A stretch of 35,173 nt of DNA, from the IMG/VR virus record IMGVR_UViG_3300023174_000393, positions 1 through 35,173 of that record; one strand, given 5' to 3'. The DNA is from a virus. The position numbers were made by a program, and so were the translations under genes. Shown here piece after piece: positions 22,052 through 29,665 of the stretch; the stretch's first letter is position 1; every line of letters starts with the position of its first letter. Under the pieces are notes generated by a model. It did not search any database. It was not told the DNA's origin and saw nothing but the letters and a program-made list of their open reading frames with translations.

Positions 22052-22378
22052 TTAAACTCGGAAACTTTCCCCACAACCACATCTATCACGTTCATTCGGG
22101 TTACTAAATTCAAAACCTTCATTTAACCCATTACGCACATAATCTACTGTCATATTTTTTAAGTATACATCATGTTTCTTATCTACTAATACAATAAATT
22201 CTGGTTGTGCATAATTTATGATAGATTCATCAGATTTATATTCATCAACATATTCAAGTACATATGCTAATCCACTACAACCAGTGGTCTTGACGCCTAT
22301 TCGTATTCCTAGACCTTTACCACGTTTTGTTATTATTTGTTTTATTTTATTGGAAGCTTTTTCGGTGATCGTAATCAT
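22052..22378 (-). CDS. iscA: A-type iron-sulfur carrier protein (IscA/ErpA family)
   Basis: 108 aa, the same length as bacterial IscA (107 aa in E. coli). All three cluster-binding cysteines are present with normal spacing: C34 in TTGCSGLAY and C100/C102 in RCGCGESF. The usual LRIxV-like strand (GIRIGVKTTG) and the ...YxLEYVDE strand are also seen. A-type carriers pass Fe-S clusters to target enzymes. The start is 1 nt after the stop of the preceding gene, so it is cotranscribed with conserved phage unknowns, not recently dropped in alone. It is likely an auxiliary metabolic gene supporting Fe-S enzymes during infection; the target is unknown. Confidence 0.9.
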   Translation of the reverse strand: MITITEKASNKIKQIITKRGKGLGIRIGVKTTGCSGLAYVLEYVDEYKSDESIINYAQPEFIVLVDKKHDVYLKNMTVDYVRNGLNEGFEFSNPNERDRCGCGESFRV

Positions 22379-22379
22379 C

Positions 22380-22703
22380 TTACTTCATTGCTTTACGTGC
22401 CATTTGTTTGACAACTTTTTTACTATCTTCTTCTTCCGGTTCAATAGGTGTTTCTTGACCTTTAAATATAACCTTATCACCTTGAATATTTGAAATTTTA
22501 TTCTTTAATGGTGGCTTTTTAATCATATTATACAAATCTTCTTTGGCTAATATGATATCATTATCTTTATAATATTGTAATAACTCATCAACTGTCCAAT
22601 CCGAATGTTCGGCACCACTATCAATATCACTAGTTAACTGACTTGTTACAGCAACTAATCGTACTAATAGTGGATTCGGATTTTCAAGCTCAAATAAGAA
22701 CAT
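22380..22703 (-). CDS. Conserved phage protein, unknown function
   Basis: 107 aa. N-terminal MFLFELENPNPLLVRLVAVTSQLTSDI, a helix pair WTVDELLQYYKDNDIILAKEDLYNMIKKPPL, then a strand NIQGDKVIFKG and a Glu/Lys-rich tail. The DLYNMI-x-PPLKN-x-I-x-NIQGD-x-V-x-FKG pattern is familiar from unnamed proteins of T4-like marine phages. Its ATG shares one base with the stop of the 242-aa gene upstream, and IscA follows 1 nt later, so the three are one translational unit. A virion or assembly role is possible but not supported by motifs. Confidence 0.6.
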   Translation of the reverse strand: MFLFELENPNPLLVRLVAVTSQLTSDIDSGAEHSDWTVDELLQYYKDNDIILAKEDLYNMIKKPPLKNKISNIQGDKVIFKGQETPIEPEEEDSKKVVKQMARKAMK

Positions 22704-23431
22704 TATCTCTTTGCGCGGCCAGCGCCTGCTACAGGCATTTCTTCATCTGGTTCTTCAACTGATATGTCATCATCAACGCTGAATTCATCACCGTCTACAT
22801 CAGCAGACATATCCATATCTAAATCAGCAGACATATCATCCGAATCATCACCAAATGCATTATCAGCAGGGTTACCACCCATCATATCACCACCTTGACC
22901 AGTAATACCATTTAATGCAGATTGCATTGTACCTTTACTTTGTGTCAATGCGGCTTGTACTGAAGTCAATGCTTCTGTAACTTGTTGGTTGAATGTTTCA
23001 CTCTCATTCACACCAATCTCGCTTTGAACACCTGATGTTAATGCTGGTAATTCTTTAACTAGCATATCAGATACTTCTTCAACCATTTTCTGTATTTGGT
23101 CTACCATATCTTGGGCTGCAAGAACAACCTGTGACTTTTCAACTTCTTCGTTTTCTACAACGATACGAGTTTTGGGTAGTGATTGCAGATAGTTAAAATG
23201 GTCAGCTAATGCTTGTTCCATAAATACTAGTTTCATATACGAAGGACTAGTTTGGCTTTGATAAAATTCAGCAGATGATTTAGTTTCATTAATCAATCCA
23301 CGAACTTTACTAAGCATAGACTTAGTTTCCGTAATGGTCATTCTCTTTGTATTGAACGGAAGAGAATAGTGTTCATTCAACGCTTGTTTAGCAGTTGATA
23401 TTTTTTTGTTGTCAAATTCAGTTAGTTTCAT
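22703..23431 (-). CDS. Helical protein with strongly acidic C-terminus; possible scaffold/core protein
   Basis: 242 aa. It starts MKLTEFDNKKISTAKQALNE, then long amphipathic helices (TETKSMLSKVRGLINETK, MVDQIQKMVEEVSDMLVKEL), a Gln/Ser-rich stretch and an Asp/Met-rich repeat tail (DDSDDMSADLDMDMSADVDGDEF). The MKLTEFDxxKIxxAKxALxE opening is familiar from uncharacterised T4-like marine phage proteins. Helices plus an acidic tail fit a prohead core or scaffolding protein, or a DNA-mimic, but neither is proven. It has a late promoter (23458-23465) and a leader hairpin with the ribosome site in its loop, fitting a structural or assembly role. Confidence 0.55.
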   Translation of the reverse strand: MKLTEFDNKKISTAKQALNEHYSLPFNTKRMTITETKSMLSKVRGLINETKSSAEFYQSQTSPSYMKLVFMEQALADHFNYLQSLPKTRIVVENEEVEKSQVVLAAQDMVDQIQKMVEEVSDMLVKELPALTSGVQSEIGVNESETFNQQVTEALTSVQAALTQSKGTMQSALNGITGQGGDMMGGNPADNAFGDDSDDMSADLDMDMSADVDGDEFSVDDDISVEEPDEEMPVAGAGRAKR

Positions 23432-23433
23432 AG

Positions 23434-23455
23434 TTATATTCCAAGACTAATATAA
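23434..23455 (-). promoter_or_regulatory. Leader hairpin with ribosome site in the loop
   Basis: TTATATT-AGTCTTGG-AATATAA: a perfect 7-bp stem just before the ATG at 23431; the weak ribosome site (TTGGA) lies at the loop/stem edge. Confidence 0.5.
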
Positions 23456-23457
23456 AG

Positions 23458-23465
23458 TATTTATC
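23458..23465 (-). promoter_or_regulatory. Late promoter box for the acidic helical protein gene
   Basis: GATAAATA(C) on the minus strand, 26 nt before the ATG at 23431. Confidence 0.65.
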
Positions 23466-23474
23466 TTTTTTGTT

Positions 23475-23960
23475 TTATTGTACGGGTTTTCTGTTAAATC
23501 TGTTGTTCTGCCAACGCTTAGAATCGTTAATATAAGTATACAATTCATCAGTAATCAGCTTCTTTTTCAATTTATCTTCACTTAATTTGGCTAAAAAAAT
23601 CAATTTATCATTGGAATTTTTAGTATTTTTAAATATTTTAGTATGCAATGATATATCAACATCTAACCCTGCTAGCAGGTTATCTAATAATAGTATCCTT
23701 TCAGCTTGATATAATAGATTTCGTTTATCATAAGTACACCAGGCTACAGCGTGTTTTAGTTCATTAAATGTATGTGTAGTAAATGTAGTTGTCATTGTAA
23801 CGATATATTCATTTTTTACTGTTTTATTGATATAATATGTATTGAATAATTCATAGCTACCATCAGTGTTTTGAAAAATAATAACATCTTCTAACTTATC
23901 AATAAAGTCAGATTTCATTAACTTTTCTAATTGTTTTTCTGGATTATTACGTTTAACCAT
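23475..23960 (-). CDS. Uncharacterised phage protein
   Basis: 161 aa, basic at both ends (MVKRNNPEKQLEKLMKSD ... NDSKRWQNNRFNRKPVQ). The middle alternates strands and helices: VIIFQNTDGSYELFNTYYI, YIVTMTTTFTTHTFNELKHAVAWCTYDKRN. I recognise no family motif. Its ATG overlaps the end of the 152-aa gene upstream by 8 nt, so the pair is translationally coupled. The order is likely conserved in related phages, but I cannot assign a role. Confidence 0.55.
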   Translation of the reverse strand: MVKRNNPEKQLEKLMKSDFIDKLEDVIIFQNTDGSYELFNTYYINKTVKNEYIVTMTTTFTTHTFNELKHAVAWCTYDKRNLLYQAERILLLDNLLAGLDVDISLHTKIFKNTKNSNDKLIFLAKLSEDKLKKKLITDELYTYINDSKRWQNNRFNRKPVQ

Positions 23961-24411
23961 AATTTACTACTTTAAAATATATATTTCTAAGTTCATCACT
24001 TGTATCTAAAAATGCCGGAAGTTTATCCCAAGCAGTATCAGTTTTAATCATAGGAACTGTATCACAATCACTGTACAATGATCCTAATTCATTTATTCCG
24101 TCATTAAAAACACTAGGGTGTTGAATATCAAAATCAAATGACCAACAATCATAATTTTCATTTTCAATTTGTTGATATAAAAATCCAAAGTTAGTAAATT
24201 CATCAAATCGTATTTGTATTTTTTCTGGATTTCTAGTAACATCAGGCTGACTTCTTAATGAGATTGATTGTATCACTGTATCAAAATTACATTGTGTGTT
24301 TCTTTTTTGTAGCCAATTTGGTACTTCTTCATCAACTACCGGACGATGCCTATTCGTTATACCGGTAGGGGTAATATCAAATAGTGTGTAGCAAGTAATA
24401 GTAAAACTCAT
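23953..24411 (-). CDS. Conserved T4-like marine phage protein, unknown function
   Basis: 152 aa. It opens MSFTITCYTLFDITPTGITNRHRP and continues with WLQKRNTQCNFDTVIQSISLRSQP, a pattern I associate with unnamed proteins of marine T4-like phages. The rest (FTNFGFLYQQIENENYDCWSFDF...) looks like a globular alpha/beta domain, rich in aromatic residues and Asp. No catalytic motif was found. It is the first gene after the terminator of the 121-aa unit and overlaps the 161-aa gene by 8 nt. A TTAAATA sequence just upstream of the ATG is a weak late-promoter candidate. Confidence 0.55.
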   Translation of the reverse strand: MSFTITCYTLFDITPTGITNRHRPVVDEEVPNWLQKRNTQCNFDTVIQSISLRSQPDVTRNPEKIQIRFDEFTNFGFLYQQIENENYDCWSFDFDIQHPSVFNDGINELGSLYSDCDTVPMIKTDTAWDKLPAFLDTSDELRNIYFKVVNYG

Positions 24412-24430
24412 ATTACTATTTAATAGAGGT

Positions 24431-24454
24431 AAAAAAACCCGAGAATTTCTCGGG
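24431..24454 (-). terminator. Rho-independent terminator of the 121-aa gene
   Basis: On the minus strand CCCGAGAA-A-TTCTCGGG is followed by seven T. The 8-bp stem with a U-tract lies about 20 nt after the stop codon of the 121-aa gene. Confidence 0.88.
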
Positions 24455-24475
24455 CCTTTTTATTCAAGTTAAAGA

Positions 24476-24841
24476 TTAACCTGTAAATGTTGCAGAAGCG
24501 GCAACTGTACAACCTTCAACAGCAGTTGTCAAAGCTGCATCTAAAGATGTAGTTGTCCATGCGCCAACTGGGTAAACAGCAACAGCCAATGTGTCATCAG
24601 TTGTATCTGTGTACTCATACATATAGATTGTAGCTAATTGTTGAATAGTTTGAACTGCTACGTTCAATTGAGTTGTTGTCAATGCACCAGTGAAGGTAAC
24701 AGTGAAGAAGTCCAATTTTGGACCTTGTGGTTGAACTGTAGCTCCAGAAGTAACTGCGTTAACACCGCTGTTTGTATAGTCTGGTGCGTCATAGTTAATG
24801 ACTGGTAAGAAGTCGCCGTTTACACGTGTAAATTGTGCCAT
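24476..24841 (-). CDS. Small single-transcript phage protein, probably virion-associated
   Basis: 121 aa: MAQFTRVNGDFLPVINYDAPDYTNSGVNAV, then a strand FFTVTFTGALTTTQLNVAVQTIQQLATIYMYEYTD and a Thr/Ala-rich end. Low Lys content, many Thr/Ala/Val residues and codon use like the structural genes suggest an abundant late product. It has its own late promoter (24883-24890), a clear AAAGGAA ribosome site in a small loop, and its own strong terminator, so it is transcribed alone. In marine T4-like phages similar short proteins are left unnamed. A capsid or tail decoration protein is my guess. Confidence 0.55.
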   Translation of the reverse strand: MAQFTRVNGDFLPVINYDAPDYTNSGVNAVTSGATVQPQGPKLDFFTVTFTGALTTTQLNVAVQTIQQLATIYMYEYTDTTDDTLAVAVYPVGAWTTTSLDAALTTAVEGCTVAASATFTG

Positions 24842-24843
24842 GA

Positions 24844-24876
24844 TAAATTTCCTTTAAGTTTGTGAGCATATAGCTC
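24844..24876 (-). promoter_or_regulatory. Two small leader hairpins of the 121-aa gene
   Basis: GAGC-TATAT-GCTC (24864-24876) followed by TAAA-GGAAA-TTTA (24844-24856), the second holding the ribosome site in its loop. The stems are only 4 bp, so they matter mainly as repeats of the pattern seen at other late genes. Confidence 0.35.
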
Positions 24877-24882
24877 TACTAT

Positions 24883-24890
24883 TATTTATG
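24883..24890 (-). promoter_or_regulatory. Late promoter box for the 121-aa gene
   Basis: CATAAATA on the minus strand about 41 nt before the ATG at 24841. Confidence 0.55.
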
Positions 24891-24919
24891 CCTGGTAACA
24901 AAAAATGTTGGTTTTGGGC

Positions 24920-26068
24920 TTATCTATTGGATAGATTTTGACGACTAAAACCCATTCTATCTACAAATTTTAAGCCATTTGCAACAAAACCTTCATGAGT
25001 TTCAGTTCCATCTTGTAAATATCCTTTAACAGGGCTAACTTCTGCGGCTTTATTCAATTGATTGACCACAGACATTTTAAGGGTGTATAGTGCAGACCAT
25101 ATAGTAAAAGCACCTATAATAGCATCTTTGTTTTGATTTAAATGTTCAGCTATCTTAGCTTTCATTCTTTCTGTCATAGGTCTAGATTCTACAAAATCCA
25201 TGAACCCGTTAGCTAAATTGTTTAAATCACCAGCAACAATCTTTTTATTAATATACACTGTAAACAATTGATTAAATGTATTCCGTGCTTGAGGTGCACT
25301 ATTCATTAATTGATCTACTGCAGGACCATATTTCTTAATTGCATTTTGTGCATTCTTTACTAATGTTGTATCTATCTTAAGCTTAGGTGCTGTTGGCATA
25401 GCACTAGGAACAATAGCAACATCACTATTATTCTTTAATTGTCCTATATTACCATTCAATGTTACTGCTTCATCTGTTGTCATAGCATTAGAATCAATAT
25501 ATTGATGTACTGCAATTCCAGCACGTTTTCCACCCATCAATTTTCCAACTGGACTATTAACTTCTACTTTATAAGTAATACCATTAGGATTAGCTTTAAA
25601 AACATAACTTCCATTTTGGTCTTTTAACGGTTGATGAAATAACAAATCACCCCAATAATATCCTTTAGCACCTTTGCTAGCTTTTTCTAATCCTGGCCAT
25701 ATCTCATTAATAATAGGCCATAAACTATCACGCTCTACCCCACGTGATTGGTCATATTGTACAAATTGTTCGGGACTGAATACTTGTCGTCCTGTGCCGT
25801 CTTTCTTGTTGAACATATGCTTGTCCATAATACTAAACTTACCTGAACTATTACGCCCAAATATCAATGCAGGATACCCATCCCATTTAATTGTAACTGT
25901 AGCTGGATTATTAACTGTAGCAACAGTAGATTGTACCGCACGATTAGCACCCTCACTTCCACCTAAAAAGATTAAATCCTCAGGATGGTCTAAATGACCT
26001 TTATCTTCATTAATAGATAATGTGTCAATCTTAGATTTAAGTAATGCTAATTCCTCTGATAAATTCAT
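24920..26068 (-). CDS. DUF6267-type phage protein with a ligase-like KxDG motif
   Basis: 382 aa. HLDHPEDLIFLGGSEGANRAV (about 25-45) is followed by TIKWDGYPALIFGRN, then MDKHMFNKKDG, a YYWGDLLFH segment and GITYKVEVNSPVGKLM. I recognise this order from the DUF6267 family of T4-like cyanophages. The K-W-D-G motif followed by strands, a GDLLF segment and a later K-V-E strand parallels motifs I, IIIa and IV of DNA/RNA ligases and capping enzymes, where the Lys carries AMP or GMP. That function is my inference. The C-terminal half is helical without known motifs. Its ATG overlaps the stop of the 84-aa gene by 4 nt. Confidence 0.6.
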   Translation of the reverse strand: MNLSEELALLKSKIDTLSINEDKGHLDHPEDLIFLGGSEGANRAVQSTVATVNNPATVTIKWDGYPALIFGRNSSGKFSIMDKHMFNKKDGTGRQVFSPEQFVQYDQSRGVERDSLWPIINEIWPGLEKASKGAKGYYWGDLLFHQPLKDQNGSYVFKANPNGITYKVEVNSPVGKLMGGKRAGIAVHQYIDSNAMTTDEAVTLNGNIGQLKNNSDVAIVPSAMPTAPKLKIDTTLVKNAQNAIKKYGPAVDQLMNSAPQARNTFNQLFTVYINKKIVAGDLNNLANGFMDFVESRPMTERMKAKIAEHLNQNKDAIIGAFTIWSALYTLKMSVVNQLNKAAEVSPVKGYLQDGTETHEGFVANGLKFVDRMGFSRQNLSNR

Positions 26069-26319
26069 AACTGCTCTTTGTCGCTGTTCTTTTTTATTGA
26101 TTTGGAAAACTTGCCTTGGTCACGGGATTTAATCGCCCCAAGCAGTTTTCTTTCTAATATTTCTGCCTGTTCTTTAGGATAGTTCCTATTAATCATTTCT
26201 AATAAATTAATAGCACTGGTAATGATATTGTGGGCTCTACTCTCAATAACATGACTTGTATCACGATTATTGCCGATAGCTTCCAATTCCTGTAGAAGGC
26301 TGCGAGTTTGTTTTTGCAT
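26065..26319 (-). CDS. Small conserved phage protein, unknown function
   Basis: 84 aa, almost entirely helical and basic at the end: RSLLQELEAIGNNRDTSHVIESRAHNIITSAINLLEMI and ERKLLGAIKSRDQGKFSKSIKK. The 'RSLLQELE ... VIESR..NII.SAINL ... LERKLL.AI...D..KF' pattern is known from unnamed proteins beside the DUF6267-type gene in T4-like marine phages, which suggests the two products work together. It overlaps that gene by 4 nt (ATGA) and has a late promoter (26336-26343). No enzymatic motif. Confidence 0.6.
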   Translation of the reverse strand: MQKQTRSLLQELEAIGNNRDTSHVIESRAHNIITSAINLLEMINRNYPKEQAEILERKLLGAIKSRDQGKFSKSIKKNSDKEQL

Positions 26320-26334
26320 ATTAATTTCCTAATA
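26319..26334 (-). promoter_or_regulatory. Leader hairpin with ribosome site in the loop
   Basis: TATTA-GGAAAT-TAATA: a 5-bp stem whose loop is the GGAAA ribosome site and whose second arm runs into the ATG at 26319. Confidence 0.4.
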
Positions 26335-26335
26335 G

Positions 26336-26343
26336 TATTTATC
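26336..26343 (-). promoter_or_regulatory. Late promoter box for the 84-aa/DUF6267-type pair
   Basis: GATAAATA(C) on the minus strand, 16 nt before the ATG at 26319. Confidence 0.6.
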
Positions 26344-26354
26344 TATTTTACGGT

Positions 26355-27794
26355 TTATTTCTTTAAACTATTAAGCAAACTTTTAAGTTTTGAACCCTGT
26401 ACATCTACTACAATTTTCTTGTTTTCAGGTACTAAAATTTCTCCTGTAGTCTGGTCTATGATAGGCTCTGTTGATTGTAGTGTAGATTGTGGCTTTAACT
26501 TACTCATAATATCAGTAGCACTAGGTTGCGGTCTATAACTATCTTCACCATCACCCCCGTTGTCACTAATACGCATAGTTTCAATATTATATTCTAAATC
26601 AATTTTCATTCCTACCCCAGTTGAACTACGACTTTTCATACATTGAATCTGATACTTACCGCGTTCTCGCATACTACGACTTGTAAAGATACCAAACACA
26701 TTATCTGCTGTATTAATTTTACTAATACCACCTGCAATATGACTGTGATCAAACTCAATTTCATCAACTGCACTACGATTTAACTGACTAGCTGTAACCA
26801 TCAATATACCCATCTCTTTGGATAAATTACGTAATTCTTCAGCAACATATTTGTCTTTTATAAACTGGTCATTGGGATTAACTTTAACTGATACCGGCAT
26901 CACTAGATCCAAATAATCAATCATTACAAAATCAATTTTTATACCTGTTTGTATTTGTACCTCTTTCAAGTAAGCACGAATGTCATTTACATTACTTTGT
27001 GCGGGCAATCCCTTAACACGATACTGTCCTGCTTTCTTACCAACCATCTTAACTTTAAGTTCAGTTGATCCAATATCTTTACGAATATCTCTTGTACCCA
27101 TATTAGTTAACATTGCATCAGTACGCAAACTAGTAAGTTCTTCACTCAATTCTAATGTAACATATACCCCGCTCATTCCTGCTTGCAACCAGTTCAATGC
27201 AATGTTCATCATAACAAGACTTTTACCTGAACCAGAACCGCCTGCAAAAATATTCAATTCTCCGCGACTCATGCCACCATACAATATCTTATCCATCTGA
27301 GGCCAGCCTGTACTAACTTGTCCACCACTATTAAAGTATTTGTTAATACGACCGGCTGGATCAGCAAAGTAATCTGTACCCATGTCTTTCTGTAAACTAA
27401 TTTGTACAGCATCTTTAATCAGTTTTTCAACAGGGCCAAAATCACCTTTTTCAAGTAAGTCGGCACTTTTTAGAATAGCTCGTTCTAACTCTTGTCGTTT
27501 AGTAAAACTTTCAAATTCTTCAAAGAACCAATCATAATGCCCCTGCAACAATTCAGGGATAACTTCAATGTCTTGCCCAGTCAATGCTTTAATCTGTGTA
27601 CTGTCAGGTAATACACTATACTTAGTTGTATGCTCTTTAAATAGTTCTGCTACAGGACGCAAACTTTTGTCAAAGTTTTCAGCGTTCATAATGTTCATAA
27701 CTCTAGTGTATAACTCGGAATTAGTAATCATCATTTGTAAAAACAACTTCTGCAATTCTACAGTATATTCTTTATTATCCGATTGTTTTCTCAA
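26355..27794 (-). CDS. 41: Replicative DNA helicase gp41 (DnaB family)
   Basis: 479 aa, matching T4 gp41 (475 aa). The N-terminal helical domain (1-140) has the DnaB-like LFLQMMITNSELYTRVMNIM. The RecA-like domain begins STGWPQMDKILYGGMSRGELNIFAGGSGSGKS with Walker A at 185-192, an LELSEE motif (about 214-219), Walker B FVMIDYLDL (289-297), TASQLNR and a HIAGGISKINTADNVFGIF sensor region. It unwinds the fork as a hexamer together with primase gp61. Its start overlaps the primase gene by 20 nt, so both subunits of the primosome are coexpressed from the promoter upstream of the primase gene. Confidence 0.93.
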   Translation of the reverse strand: MRKQSDNKEYTVELQKLFLQMMITNSELYTRVMNIMNAENFDKSLRPVAELFKEHTTKYSVLPDSTQIKALTGQDIEVIPELLQGHYDWFFEEFESFTKRQELERAILKSADLLEKGDFGPVEKLIKDAVQISLQKDMGTDYFADPAGRINKYFNSGGQVSTGWPQMDKILYGGMSRGELNIFAGGSGSGKSLVMMNIALNWLQAGMSGVYVTLELSEELTSLRTDAMLTNMGTRDIRKDIGSTELKVKMVGKKAGQYRVKGLPAQSNVNDIRAYLKEVQIQTGIKIDFVMIDYLDLVMPVSVKVNPNDQFIKDKYVAEELRNLSKEMGILMVTASQLNRSAVDEIEFDHSHIAGGISKINTADNVFGIFTSRSMRERGKYQIQCMKSRSSTGVGMKIDLEYNIETMRISDNGGDGEDSYRPQPSATDIMSKLKPQSTLQSTEPIIDQTTGEILVPENKKIVVDVQGSKLKSLLNSLKK

Positions 27795-28752
27795 TTTTCT
27801 TCCTCTGTATTTCTATTTTTATTTTGCTCATTGTAGCACTTTGTAAAATGCTTAATAACGTTGCTAATTTACCATATCTTACAACAGCATCATTGACATC
27901 TTTTATATCCGGTTCCCAATTAGGTAAACTAACACTATATCCTAATTCTAATGCTCTATCACATAACTTTAACCCTGTCTTATCTCTATCAGGAACTACA
28001 ATAATTTGTTTATTTAATGATGCAATTAATTGTGCTTGTTCATTACTTATATCATCATGCATGATTGCTATACCATCAATACTTAATGCGTCAAATATAC
28101 CTTCAGTTAATATACATACTTGCCATTCAGGTTTCTGTATATCAATATTAAATACATATCCAGCTTGTTGTTCATTAATGTATTTTGGTATTTTATTATC
28201 TAAGAATCTGCTAGTGTGACCAACAATTTTATTCTTGTAAGTGTAGGGGATAATTATTCTATTTGCATAACGACCTTTTAGATTAGGTGTTATTAAGAAC
28301 GGATACTCATTATAATTTATCCCCCTAGCTTGTACATAATCAATATACACTTTGTGTAATGGATTATTGCCATCCAGCATTTCACCTTCAGGTAATTCGT
28401 GATCCTTAAATTTGATTTTTATTTTAGTTTTCTTTTGTATGATAATATCAAGTAAGTCTTTTTGTTGTAGGCTTTCTAAGCTCCACTTACCTATTTGTGT
28501 ATCATCAATACCACACCACATTAACAACTGTTTTGTTTTATAACTTATGCTACGACCTAATACAAAGTTACATTTGTATCCACAGTTAAAACAATGCATA
28601 GACCAGTTAGTTTGCCCATCAAATTTAATACCACCTCGCATTCTGCGATCAGGTTTGTGACCAAGATGGCCACAGCAGATAGCATTAAAGCTATGCCATC
28701 CGCTACTTGTTGTTTTTTTCTTGCCGGGAATTATGGATAAAATATCAAACAT
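27775..28752 (-). CDS. 61: DNA primase gp61
   Basis: 325 aa, close to T4 gp61 (342 aa). A zinc-binding region at the N-terminus has C26/C27, H29 and H32 followed by C54-x2-C57. The catalytic TOPRIM domain shows LTEGIFDALS (E217) and VVPDRDKTG (D255, D257), and a YANRIIIPYTYKNKIVGHTSRFL segment precedes it as in DnaG-like primases. It makes RNA primers for lagging-strand synthesis with gp41. The ATG lies 7 nt after a TTGATA/TATACT promoter with a 17-bp spacer, so the transcript probably starts at or next to the start codon; there is no Shine-Dalgarno. Confidence 0.92.
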   Translation of the reverse strand: MFDILSIIPGKKKTTSSGWHSFNAICCGHLGHKPDRRMRGGIKFDGQTNWSMHCFNCGYKCNFVLGRSISYKTKQLLMWCGIDDTQIGKWSLESLQQKDLLDIIIQKKTKIKIKFKDHELPEGEMLDGNNPLHKVYIDYVQARGINYNEYPFLITPNLKGRYANRIIIPYTYKNKIVGHTSRFLDNKIPKYINEQQAGYVFNIDIQKPEWQVCILTEGIFDALSIDGIAIMHDDISNEQAQLIASLNKQIIVVPDRDKTGLKLCDRALELGYSVSLPNWEPDIKDVNDAVVRYGKLATLLSILQSATMSKIKIEIQRKKIEKTIG

Positions 28753-28759
28753 TAGTAGT

Positions 28760-28788
28760 AGTATAACATATACTAACTAAGATATCAA
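28760..28788 (-). promoter_or_regulatory. Sigma70-type promoter for primase/helicase
   Basis: TTGATA (28783-28788), 17-bp spacer, TATACT (28760-28765) on the minus strand. The -10 ends 7 nt before the primase ATG, predicting a leaderless or nearly leaderless message. Confidence 0.75.
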
Positions 28789-28802
28789 CAGCTATGGTTA
28801 TA

Positions 28803-29492
28803 TTATCTTGCCAATATATTAGTTACTGCACCAGAATTGCTTTCAAATTGCATTCTAATATAAGGGTGATATCCTTGAACTACATAACCTTTTGTATCGG
28901 TTACTTCTTCATATGTATCTTCAAAGATAGGATACCAATCGCCATCAACTATAGTAGAACCCTCAATAGCAATATTTCCATAATAATCACTATATCGGGC
29001 TTGCAATGTAATGATAGGGTTATCGTTTGTAGTAATTACACTAGTGTAATATATTAAGTTACTATCACTATTTCCATTACTATTGTTATTAGGGAACGCT
29101 TGTCCTGTAGGAATTGATACAGGTTCAGAAGGAATAAAGCTAGGTAATATGCTATTAACAATGTTCATATCACCACGAGCACCTGCATTTTGGTCTACAA
29201 ACACAGGGAAATCAAATTCTCCTACGGGTATTTCTAAAGAATAATAACATTTTTGTGTATCAATATTTTCTATATCAGCGGGACCTAATATTAAGGCTGC
29301 AATACCTGTTGCAGGCAATTGAAGTGTTAATGCTTTTTGTAATAATATTTCTCCGCCTGTATAGTTAATTAAACGACAGGTAATAGATTTACCGGTTATA
29401 TCTACTGGTTTTTGTTCCTGATTTAAAAATTGGAACTGTATTTGATTATCCACACCTTTGTGTAAGGTCAATGGTTTAGCATATTGAGGCAT
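28803..29492 (-). CDS. Virion structural protein with BppU-like N-terminal domain
   Basis: 229 aa from the ATG at 29492, chosen because AAGGAG lies 6 nt upstream. A GTG 26 codons further up also has an AGGAG nearby, so an N-terminal extension is possible. The N-terminal domain (KPLTLHKGVDNQIQFQFLNQ...KPVDITGKSITCRLIN, then LILGPADIEN and CYYSLEI) follows the Ig-like plan of BppU-type baseplate proteins. The C-terminal part (VITTNDNPIITLQARYSDYYGNIAIEGSTIVDGDWYPIFED, YHPYIRMQFESNSG) is a second beta domain seen in phage fibre/baseplate proteins. It lies downstream of a weak late-type box. A baseplate or fibre-connector role is likely. Confidence 0.62.
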   Translation of the reverse strand: MPQYAKPLTLHKGVDNQIQFQFLNQEQKPVDITGKSITCRLINYTGGEILLQKALTLQLPATGIAALILGPADIENIDTQKCYYSLEIPVGEFDFPVFVDQNAGARGDMNIVNSILPSFIPSEPVSIPTGQAFPNNNSNGNSDSNLIYYTSVITTNDNPIITLQARYSDYYGNIAIEGSTIVDGDWYPIFEDTYEEVTDTKGYVVQGYHPYIRMQFESNSGAVTNILAR

Positions 29493-29665
29493 ATAACTCC
29501 TTGGCGAATATCCTGATAATAATACAACGATCTGGCGTTGCGTATAAATGAAAACTTGGGTTGAGTACACAAATGTAATCTCCTATTGTGTATTTAGTCA
29601 TCCATATATATTAATTTATTAATGGTTTAAAAAGGGCGATAAATATATCCGAGACTATAATTTTA
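29493..29665. other. Divergent intergenic region with long leader
   Basis: This 173-nt stretch holds an ACTAAATA box (29591-29598, minus strand), an AGGAG followed by an in-frame GTG leading into the BppU-like gene, and the plus-strand late box at 29638-29645. No RNA gene or other frame of interest is seen. Confidence 0.5.
29638..29645 (+). promoter_or_regulatory. Late promoter box for the 126-aa gene
   Basis: GATAAATA(T) on the plus strand, 20 nt before the ATG at 29666. Confidence 0.6.

Noticed and set aside
28803-29057. Plus-strand frame overlapping the BppU-like gene
   Set aside because: It is antisense to a well-patterned beta-domain protein, Ile/Cys-rich, and without start signals.
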